DNA from: Bacteroidales bacterium
GTDB lineage: Bacteria; Bacteroidota; Bacteroidia; Bacteroidales; UBA1556
Direction: 5' to 3'
Assembly (NCBI GenBank): GCA_029939445.1
Contig: JAOZSY010000002.1
Location: 24,441 to 47,073, forward strand
Length of the DNA stretch: 22,633 nt
In this document: in pieces, positions 1 through 6,315 of the stretch
Numbering within the stretch: position 1 is the first letter of the stretch
How the letters are laid out: every line of letters starts with the position of its first letter
The notes under the pieces: generated by a model
Database searches by the model: none
Told to the model about the DNA's origin: nothing
What the model saw: only the letters and a program-made list of their open reading frames with translations
Program-made: the position numbers and the translations under genes

Positions 1-2541
1 GGCTGGTTATTTGGTGATAATCTAGGATCTACTTATTTTGTAATTCCTGCTCACACTAAGTATACAGCTACTAATGATGATAACTGTAATTGTGATATGT
101 CAGATGTATTTTTATATACAACTGTCGTTGATCTTTCTACTGCAGCAAACCCAAAACTAAGTTTTGAATATATTCATAGCACTTCTTATGGTGGTATCTT
201 ATCTGTTAAAGTAAGTACTGATTCTGGAGCAACATGGACAGATGCTGCAGTTTGTGCTGGAAACACTGCATGGGGCACTAAAGACGTTAGCCTTTTTGCT
301 TATGCAAACAATTCAAATGTAATGATTGGTTTCCATTATGATGACGAAGGACAATGGGGCGCAGGTAGTGCTATTGATGATATTTCTATTGAAGATGGTC
401 CTACAGTAGCTGACTTAGTAGCTTCTGCTAATGGTTTTGTTGCTGAATATTTTTCGCAGCCAATGGATCAAGCTGTAGCTTTCACACCAGAAGGTAGTGT
501 TATAAATAATGGATTTACACTAACTACTGCTACTAACTTTATTTTAACTGCAGGTACATATACTGATACAAAAACTATTACTGTACCTATGGCTAATAAT
601 GCTGATGAAGATTTTACATTTGCATCTTATACTCCAACTGCTGGAACAACTACTTTTTCTTATAATGCTGATTACACTGCTGATGACAATCCTGCTGACA
701 ACGTTATTACTAAAGATATAATATTTGGTGGTAATGAATTGCGTAGAGATAATGGTATAACTGCAGGTAATATTGGTATTGGTTCTGCTGGTGGTGAAAT
801 GGGTAATGTTTTTACAATTTCTGCACAAGACACTATTACATCTCTTAAGTTCAAATCTAGTGGTAATGCTGGAGATCAAGTTATTGCTATTGTTAGAGCT
901 TTTGGAACTACTCCAGGTGCTGATTTAGGGCAATCTTTAACTATCACTACAACTGGTGCTGATGACACTGATTACGAAGCAAACTTTGCTGTACCAGTTA
1001 TTTTACCTGCAGGAACATATTTTATTGGACTTATTGAAGGTGCTAACAACCTAAAATTAGAATATACTACAACTCCTTATATTGATGGTACTGCATGGGC
1101 ATACTTCAGTAGTACATGGAATGACTTAGGAGGTATGGGTTATACACACACATATAATCTACGCCCACAATTTGCTAATGTGGTTCCTGTAGATGATGAT
1201 GTTGCTATGGTTACTATTGACCTTGATGACGTAATTACAATGGGTAATATTGATATTAAAGGTACAATAAGAAATATGAGTAATCAAAAAACTCTTACTT
1301 CTTTCGATATAGTATATACTATTGATGGTGGTACTGCAAGTGCTGTTTATTCAGTAAGTGGTCAATCTATTACTCCTGGTGCAACTTATGATTTCACACA
1401 TGATGTACAATGGGCAGCTACAGTTGGAGCAAAAACTGTTGAAATAACACTTTCTAACCCTAATGGTATTACAGATGAGAATCCTGCTGACAACATAATG
1501 TCTAAGACTGTTCTAGTAGCTGATCAATTATTTACTAAAAGAGTAGTTTATGAAGAAGGAACTGGAACATGGTGTGGTTGGTGTGTTAGAGGTTTAGTTG
1601 GATTAAATACTATGGCTCATGACGTTACTGATGGAACATGGATTGGTATTGGTGTACACAATGGTGACCCAATGGTTGTAGCTGATTATGATGCTGCAAT
1701 TGGTGGTTTTATTACTGGATATCCTTCTGGAATTACTGACAGACATACTGGTCCAGTAGATCCAGGTCTACCATCTCTACAAAGTAGTTTTAATGAACAT
1801 AAAGCACTTCCTGCTATCGCTAAAATTATTTTTACAAATGGAACATATGATGAAACTTCTCGTGATTGGACTATGGATGTAGCTACCGTATTTGGATTAG
1901 ATATCCCTAATGCAAATTATAATACTGCTCTTATTATTGTAGAGAATGGTGTTACTGGCACTGGTAATGGTTGGTCACAATCTAATTATTATTCTGGTGG
2001 AGGTAATGGCAATATGATTGATTATGACGGAACAAACTATGCTAACTTAGCAAACCCTGTTCCTGCAGCAGATATGACATATAACCATGTTGCTCGTGAT
2101 TTAGTAGATGGTTTTAATGGCTCTGCAAACAGTGTGCCTACTGCAATTACTGCTGGTACTCAAAATGGGTTCTCTTATTCAGGTACTCTTGACGCAGGTT
2201 GGGATCATACTCAAATTACATTTGTTGCATTAATATTAGATAATAATACTAATACAATTCTAAATGCTAGAGAAATTAAACTTGGACATGTTGGTATTAA
2301 TACTGCTAATAGCATTAACTACAGCATATTCCCTAATCCTACTACTGGACTAGTAACAATAGAAGGCACTAAAGGTGCTCAAGTTGTTGTTTATAATATG
2401 ATTGGTGAGCTTATCTATACTAATGATAATGCTTCTGAAAACACTACTCTTGATTTATCTTCTTTCTCTGCAGGAAACTACATTGTAAAGATTATTAGTA
2501 ATGATAATGTAAGTACTCAGAAAATTATTCTTACAAAATAA
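1..2541 (+). CDS. Large secreted multidomain protein with Omp28-like domain and T9SS type A sorting domain (5' end outside window)
   Basis: The frame is open from base 1, so the start lies upstream; 846 residues are visible. Residues about 1-135 resemble a choice-of-anchor J / cleaved-adhesin jelly roll (Asp/Asn-rich DDNCNCDMSD, ending AIDDISIEDG). Two Ig-like stretches of CARDB type follow, each closing with an NPADN motif (about residues 230 and 494), separated by a beta-rich domain of unknown type. At 521-528 the protein reads TGTWCGWC, the thioredoxin-like CxxC signature (C525, C528) of Omp28-related outer membrane proteins, with about 240 residues of that domain behind it. Residues 774-846 are a T9SS type A sorting domain (FPNPTTG, then NMIGELIY, SAGNYIVKI and KIILTK at the end). 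It should be exported, moved across the outer membrane by T9SS and attached at the surface. The ligand or substrate is not evident. A strong terminator follows. Confidence 0.9.
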   Translation, partial: GWLFGDNLGSTYFVIPAHTKYTATNDDNCNCDMSDVFLYTTVVDLSTAANPKLSFEYIHSTSYGGILSVKVSTDSGATWTDAAVCAGNTAWGTKDVSLFAYANNSNVMIGFHYDDEGQWGAGSAIDDISIEDGPTVADLVASANGFVAEYFSQPMDQAVAFTPEGSVINNGFTLTTATNFILTAGTYTDTKTITVPMANNADEDFTFASYTPTAGTTTFSYNADYTADDNPADNVITKDIIFGGNELRRDNGITAGNIGIGSAGGEMGNVFTISAQDTITSLKFKSSGNAGDQVIAIVRAFGTTPGADLGQSLTITTTGADDTDYEANFAVPVILPAGTYFIGLIEGANNLKLEYTTTPYIDGTAWAYFSSTWNDLGGMGYTHTYNLRPQFANVVPVDDDVAMVTIDLDDVITMGNIDIKGTIRNMSNQKTLTSFDIVYTIDGGTASAVYSVSGQSITPGATYDFTHDVQWAATVGAKTVEITLSNPNGITDENPADNIMSKTVLVADQLFTKRVVYEEGTGTWCGWCVRGLVGLNTMAHDVTDGTWIGIGVHNGDPMVVADYDAAIGGFITGYPSGITDRHTGPVDPGLPSLQSSFNEHKALPAIAKIIFTNGTYDETSRDWTMDVATVFGLDIPNANYNTALIIVENGVTGTGNGWSQSNYYSGGGNGNMIDYDGTNYANLANPVPAADMTYNHVARDLVDGFNGSANSVPTAITAGTQNGFSYSGTLDAGWDHTQITFVALILDNNTNTILNAREIKLGHVGINTANSINYSIFPNPTTGLVTIEGTKGAQVVVYNMIGELIYTNDNASENTTLDLSSFSAGNYIVKIISNDNVSTQKIILTK

Positions 2542-2561
2542 GATTCAATAACACATAAACT

Positions 2562-2598
2562 AAAGCCCTGAAATCATTCTAATTTCAGGGCTTTTTTT
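2562..2598 (+). terminator. Rho-independent terminator after the large T9SS protein
   Basis: Perfect 13-bp stem AAAGCCCTGAAAT (2562-2574) / ATTTCAGGGCTTT (2582-2594) with a 7-nt loop, running into a T tract to 2598. It lies 20 bp after the stop codon and separates this gene from the next T9SS gene. Confidence 0.93.
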
Positions 2599-2653
2599 AT
2601 TAATTTTTAATATATATAACTCAATATCCATACCGTATTAAAAAAAAAATAAG

Positions 2654-2661
2654 TACATTTG
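2654..2661 (+). promoter_or_regulatory. Putative promoter -7 element of the small T9SS gene
   Basis: TACATTTG matches the Bacteroidota -7 consensus TAnnTTTG, 40 bp before the ATG and behind the upstream terminator. No convincing -33 TTTG is present at the expected distance, so the call rests on the -7 box and its position. Confidence 0.55.
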
Positions 2662-2701
2662 CCACCTATTACACACACAATTATATATAAACCTATACAA
2701 T

Positions 2702-3463
2702 ATGAAAAGAATTTACATTACTGCCATTTTAACTCTACTATTTATAGCAGTATTTGCTCAAACAGCAGAGATAATTGACCATGACGACAATATTATTAAT
2801 GATGGAGACACAGTTACCTATTATAATGAGGATATTGAATTAGCTGAACATATTCTAGAGTTTAAAGTTAAAAATACTTCCACAGGCACTTTATCTTATA
2901 GTGTAAGGCAAACTACTGTTGAAATGATTGGCAATTCGAGTCGCTATTTTTGTTTTGCTGGCTCTTGTTATCCAGCGAGCTCTAATTTGTCTAATACTAC
3001 ATTAACATTAAATGCTGATGAGACTAGTAGCCTAACTGATTTTTCTACTCACTATAAACCATACGCTTTTGTTGGAGGTTCTCCAGAAACATACCCTGGC
3101 ACATCTAGAGTTGCTTATACGGTATTTGACGAGGCTAATCCTGCTGACAGTATATATTTTATTGTTAAGTATACTGTTATTGATATTACTAGTATTGAAA
3201 ACAATACTAATAATGTTAAGATAGGAAATGCATACCCTAATCCTGCAAAAGACTATTTCTTTATTGAATATAGTTTTAATAATACTCAAAATGCAAAAAT
3301 AGAGCTAATGAATGTATTGGGAAGTACCGTGCTTTCTCAAGATCTTAATACTACTGATAGTAGAACTAAGATTAACATTAGCCACTTAGATGCAGGAGTT
3401 TATTTTTATAATGTGCTAGTTGACGGAATTAGAGTAGAATCTAAAAAATTAGTTATCAAATAA
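2702..3463 (+). CDS. Small secreted protein with T9SS type A sorting domain
   Basis: 253 residues. An N-terminal Sec signal peptide (MKR, then a hydrophobic run ending IAVFAQ) should be cleaved near residue 19. Residues about 25-165 form a beta-rich Ig-like domain with two close cysteines (C84 and C89, in YFCFAGSCY) that could form a disulfide, and it ends in EANPADSIYF. Residues 174-253 are a T9SS type A sorting domain (YPNPAKD, NVLGSTV, LDAGVYFYNV, KKLVIK). Small proteins of this design, with a CFxGxCY motif and the sorting tail, are common in T9SS-bearing Bacteroidota, but their function is unknown to me. The gene has its own -7 element and terminator, so it is probably monocistronic. No enzymatic residues are evident. 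Confidence 0.9.
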   Translation: MKRIYITAILTLLFIAVFAQTAEIIDHDDNIINDGDTVTYYNEDIELAEHILEFKVKNTSTGTLSYSVRQTTVEMIGNSSRYFCFAGSCYPASSNLSNTTLTLNADETSSLTDFSTHYKPYAFVGGSPETYPGTSRVAYTVFDEANPADSIYFIVKYTVIDITSIENNTNNVKIGNAYPNPAKDYFFIEYSFNNTQNAKIELMNVLGSTVLSQDLNTTDSRTKINISHLDAGVYFYNVLVDGIRVESKKLVIK

Positions 3464-3481
3464 TATTATATTTAATCTCTT

Positions 3482-3520
3482 AAAAAAGAGCAAAATTCGC
3501 AAGGATTTTGCTCTTTTTTT
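3482..3520 (+). terminator. Rho-independent terminator after the small T9SS gene
   Basis: Perfect 15-bp stem AAAAAAGAGCAAAAT (3482-3496) / ATTTTGCTCTTTTTT (3505-3519), loop TCGCAAGG, with the T run included in the 3' arm. Its A-rich 5' arm could also allow some termination of - strand transcripts. Confidence 0.92.
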
Positions 3521-3575
3521 ATTTTACATAAACTAATTCCATTCTTAATAAAATACTTATTAAAAACACTTTAAT

Positions 3576-3587
3576 TTTCAGCTGAAA
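3576..3587. promoter_or_regulatory. 12-bp palindrome in the peroxiredoxin promoter spacer
   Basis: TTTCAGCTGAAA is a perfect palindrome located 5 bp upstream of the -7 element, between the two promoter boxes. That is where a dimeric repressor could act. No known regulator motif is recognised, so its role as an operator is inference only. Confidence 0.3.
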
Positions 3588-3592
3588 TTACC

Positions 3593-3600
3593 TATCTTTG
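3593..3600 (+). promoter_or_regulatory. Putative promoter -7 element of the peroxiredoxin gene
   Basis: TATCTTTG matches TAnnTTTG and lies 43 bp before the ATG at 3644. The same octamer occurs before the tRNA-Phe at 22285-22292. The -33 region is poorly conserved. A 12-bp palindrome sits just upstream, at 3576-3587. Confidence 0.6.
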
Positions 3601-3643
3601 GTTTTCATAAAAATATTCAATAGAAATCAATAACAACATATAA

Positions 3644-4102
3644 ATGACACATTTACTAGAAGGCGAATTGGCTCCAGATTTCACAACAATAGACGAACAA
3701 GGAAACACCATTAACCTAAAAGATTATAGAGGAAAAAAAGTAATTCTTTTTACCTACCCAAAAGCAATGACCCCAGGCTGTACTGCTGAGGCATGTAACC
3801 TTAGCGACAATTACGAATTACTAACTGAGAAAGGATTTGTAATTCTAGGATTAAGTGCTGATGACACAAAAAAACAAATCAGATTTAAAGAAAAGTATAA
3901 CTTTCCTTACCCACTTATTCCTGATACCGAAAAAGAAGTACTTAAACTTTATGGTGCATGGGGTCTTAAAAAAATGTACGGAAGAGAATATGATGGTATT
4001 TTCAGAACTACATTCATTATTAATGAAGAGGGGATAATTGAAAAAATATTTAAAAAAGTAAAAACAAAAGAACATACTGCTCAAATATTAGAGGCTATGT
4101 AA
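3644..4102 (+). CDS. bcp: Thiol peroxidase, PrxQ/Bcp-type peroxiredoxin
   Basis: 152 residues, the usual length of the PrxQ/Bcp family. The enzyme reduces hydrogen peroxide and organic hydroperoxides in the cytoplasm using thioredoxin. The N-terminal GELAPDF and the segment TYPKAMTPGCTAEAC carry the peroxidatic cysteine C46 (in TPGC) and the resolving cysteine C51 five residues later, the atypical 2-Cys arrangement known from E. coli Bcp (C45/C50). The later segment YDGIFRTTFIINEEGIIEKI fits the fold's last strands. The ATG at 3644 is preceded by a -7 element and gives the family's normal N-terminus. recA starts 95 bp downstream with no terminator between, so read-through into recA is possible. 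The symbol bcp follows family usage. Confidence 0.95.
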   Translation: MTHLLEGELAPDFTTIDEQGNTINLKDYRGKKVILFTYPKAMTPGCTAEACNLSDNYELLTEKGFVILGLSADDTKKQIRFKEKYNFPYPLIPDTEKEVLKLYGAWGLKKMYGREYDGIFRTTFIINEEGIIEKIFKKVKTKEHTAQILEAM

Positions 4103-4103
4103 T

Positions 4104-4140
4104 AGTCGGCAGTTGGCAGTCAGCATTTGGCAGTCTTCTG
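4104..4140. repeat. Short imperfect direct repeats between bcp and recA
   Basis: The core (T/C)GGCAGT occurs three times: TCGGCAGT at 4106-4113, TTGGCAGTC at 4113-4121 and TTGGCAGTC at 4127-4135. It has a clearly higher G+C content than the AT-rich DNA around it. It begins right after the bcp stop codon. It is not protein-coding and makes no strong hairpin. It resembles dispersed intergenic repeats I recall from other Bacteroidota, but this window alone cannot show dispersal. Confidence 0.55.
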
Positions 4141-4197
4141 ATGGAGCAATTAATAAAATAAGAATTAAAATTAGAAACAAATAAAACAATATAAAAA

Positions 4198-5199
4198 ATG
4201 GCAAAAGATCAAAAAGCAGAGAAGCTGAAAGCATTGCAGCTTACACTAGACAAAATAGAGAAGAATTACGGAAAAGGCAGCATAATGCGTTTAGGCGATG
4301 AAAAAATTGCAGACATAGAGGTTATTCCTACTGGAAGTATTGGCCTTGATGTTGCCTTAGGCATAGGTGGATTTCCTCGTGGTCGAGTAGTTGAAATATA
4401 TGGCCCTGAATCATCAGGTAAAACAACATTAGCAATTCATGCTATTGCTGAAGCTCAAAAACTTGGAGGCGTGGCCGCATTTATAGATGCCGAGCATGCA
4501 TTTGACAGATTCTATGCAGAAAAATTGGGTGTAGATACTGATAACCTACTAGTTTCTCAGCCAGACAATGGAGAGCAGGCATTAGAAATTACTGACAGTC
4601 TTATCCGCTCAGGAGCAATTGATATAATAGTAATTGACTCAGTAGCAGCACTAACGCCTAAGAGCGAGATTGAAGGCGAAATGGGAGATTCCAAAATGGG
4701 GCTTCATGCTAGATTAATGTCTCAAGCATTACGTAAACTTACAGGTACTATTAATAAGACTGGAACTACATGTATCTTCATCAACCAGCTTCGTGAAAAA
4801 ATTGGTGTTATGTTCGGCAATCCAGAAACTACTACTGGTGGTAACGCATTAAAATTTTATGCTTCAGTACGTATTGATATTCGTCGTTCTACACAAATAA
4901 AAGATGTTGACCAAGTAAAAGGAAACCGTGTTAGAATTAAGGTTGTGAAAAATAAAATGGCACCCCCATTCCGTATGGCAGAACTTGACGTTATTTATGG
5001 CGAAGGATTCTCTAAAACTGGTGAGATAGTTGACCTTGGAGTAGAATATAATATTCTGAATAAGGCTGGATCATGGTTCTCTTATGGTGATACTAAGCTT
5101 GGACAAGGACGTGAAGCCGTAAAACAACTTATGAAAGATAATCCTGAACTAGCAGACGAAGTAGAAAACAAAATTAAAGAGGCTATAAAAGCTAAATAG
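4198..5199 (+). CDS. recA: DNA recombinase RecA
   Basis: 333 residues. RecA polymerises on single-stranded DNA, drives homologous strand exchange and activates LexA-type self-cleavage. Visible features are the Walker A motif GPESSGKT at 69-76, the IDAEHAFDRFYAEKLGVD segment, the Walker B region IIVIDSVAAL, the L1 loop GEMGDSKMGLHARLMSQALRK (in two parts, ending near residue 177), and L2 with FINQLREKIGVMFGNPETTTGG. The C-terminus ends in EVENKIKEAIKAK and lacks a long acidic tail such as that of E. coli (353 residues). No SOS box known to me is visible in the 95 bp upstream. The gene lies between two unrelated intergenic repeats. Confidence 0.99.
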   Translation: MAKDQKAEKLKALQLTLDKIEKNYGKGSIMRLGDEKIADIEVIPTGSIGLDVALGIGGFPRGRVVEIYGPESSGKTTLAIHAIAEAQKLGGVAAFIDAEHAFDRFYAEKLGVDTDNLLVSQPDNGEQALEITDSLIRSGAIDIIVIDSVAALTPKSEIEGEMGDSKMGLHARLMSQALRKLTGTINKTGTTCIFINQLREKIGVMFGNPETTTGGNALKFYASVRIDIRRSTQIKDVDQVKGNRVRIKVVKNKMAPPFRMAELDVIYGEGFSKTGEIVDLGVEYNILNKAGSWFSYGDTKLGQGREAVKQLMKDNPELADEVENKIKEAIKAK

Positions 5200-5208
5200 T
5201 AAAGTACT

Positions 5209-5266
5209 GTAATCGGTAATTAGTAATCGGTAAATGTAATTTACCAGTTACTGTTTACCGTTCACT
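5209..5266. repeat. Direct and inverted repeat forming a long imperfect hairpin after recA
   Basis: GTAATCGGTAA occurs twice in direct orientation (5209-5219, 5223-5233). The second copy folds back on what follows: arm 5222-5235 (AGTAATCGGTAAAT) faces arm 5239-5252 (ATTTACCAGTTACT) across a 3-nt GTA loop, with two mismatches in the middle. A further TTTACCG follows at 5254-5260. There is no T tract, so it is not a typical intrinsic terminator. It may be a small dispersed palindromic element or an mRNA 3' end structure. Confidence 0.6.
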
Positions 5267-5297
5267 ATTTATATCTATTAATACAAACCCTATATAA

Positions 5298-6296
5298 ATG
5301 CAATATTTCAAATTACTACCATTATTAATTTTGTTCTTATTAGCATCGTGCAATAATGACGATAATAATAAAGTAGATTCTATTGAAAGTTTAAGTATTA
5401 AGCTTGAAAACGATCCTCATAACTTGGTTTTACTAGAAAAACGCAAATCTTTATACCTTGCACATAAGAATAATGATAAAGCAATTGCGGATCTACAACA
5501 TTGTATAAATATTGCTCCTGATAGTTCGAAATACTATATTGAACTTGCAGATTTATTTATGAAAAATGGAAAAGCGAATAACACTTTAGCTCTATTGGAA
5601 AAGGCTGCGAAAGTAAATCCTAATGATGCTAATATTTGGAATAAAGTAGCAGAGATATATCTCCTCTACAAAAAATATAATGAAGTAATTAAGTTTTCTA
5701 ATAAAGCGCTATCTTTAGATAAATATAATGATAAGGCTTTTTTTATTAAAGGTTATGCATTCAAAGAATTAGAAAATTATGATGCTGCCATAAAGAATTT
5801 TCAGCAGTGCTTAAATAATAATCCCGACAATTATAATGCAAATATTGAGCTTGGCAGTATTTATTCTAAACAGAAAAACGAATTAGCAATTACTTATTAT
5901 AATAATGCTATAAAGCTAGATACAAGTGCCATAAATGCATATTATAATTTGGGTCTATATTATCAAAATAACGACTACCTAAATGAAGCAATTTCTACTT
6001 ATAATGTTATTATAGAAATTGATTCAATGTTCCCAAATAGCTATTATAATATTGGCTATATCTATCTTGAATTGCTTAAAGTTCCAGATATGGCAGTGTA
6101 TAATTTCACAAAAGCAATACAAGCAAATCCATATTATAAGGAGGCCTATTTTAATAGAGCGCTATGCTTTGAAGAAGTGGGCAATGTAGTGCAAGCACAT
6201 AAAGATTATAAGAAAGCCCTTACGATAGATCCTGAATACGAATCAGCAATTGAAGCTCTAAATAGAGTTGAAACTACAATGTACGAAACAAAATAA
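5298..6296 (+). CDS. TPR-repeat lipoprotein
   Basis: 332 residues. The N-terminus has a short hydrophobic segment and the lipobox LLASC with C18 as the lipidated cysteine, followed by a polar Asn/Asp linker (NNDDNN). From about residue 38 the protein is a run of tetratricopeptide repeats, visible as recurring patterns such as AIKNFQQCLNNNPDNYNANIELG (residues 171 on), YNNAIKLDTSAINAYYNLG and FTKAIQANPYYKEAYFNRA, perhaps eight units. This predicts a protein-binding scaffold on the periplasmic side of a membrane; the partner is unknown. A peptidase lipoprotein starts 19 bp downstream, so the two are very likely co-transcribed and may work together. Confidence 0.88.
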   Translation: MQYFKLLPLLILFLLASCNNDDNNKVDSIESLSIKLENDPHNLVLLEKRKSLYLAHKNNDKAIADLQHCINIAPDSSKYYIELADLFMKNGKANNTLALLEKAAKVNPNDANIWNKVAEIYLLYKKYNEVIKFSNKALSLDKYNDKAFFIKGYAFKELENYDAAIKNFQQCLNNNPDNYNANIELGSIYSKQKNELAITYYNNAIKLDTSAINAYYNLGLYYQNNDYLNEAISTYNVIIEIDSMFPNSYYNIGYIYLELLKVPDMAVYNFTKAIQANPYYKEAYFNRALCFEEVGNVVQAHKDYKKALTIDPEYESAIEALNRVETTMYETK

Positions 6297-6315
6297 ACCA
6301 TTAAATATAATTATT

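Noticed and set aside
544..879. 111-codon open frame on the - strand inside the large T9SS gene
   Set aside because: It is a Ser/Ile/Thr-rich shadow of the real coding frame, with no promoter or recognisable domain.
4103..4197. SOS/LexA box upstream of recA
   Set aside because: No palindromic site resembling a LexA box known to me is visible, and LexA sites vary among bacteria, so nothing can be claimed.
4104..5266. Possible CRISPR-like array around recA
   Set aside because: The repeats are too short, too few and not separated by uniform spacers; the two sides belong to different sequences and no cas gene is present.
6268..6315. Upstream in-frame ATG of the S9 peptidase
   Set aside because: It overlaps the end of the TPR lipoprotein gene and would place a polar 16-residue extension in front of a typical lipoprotein signal; ATG 6316 is far better.
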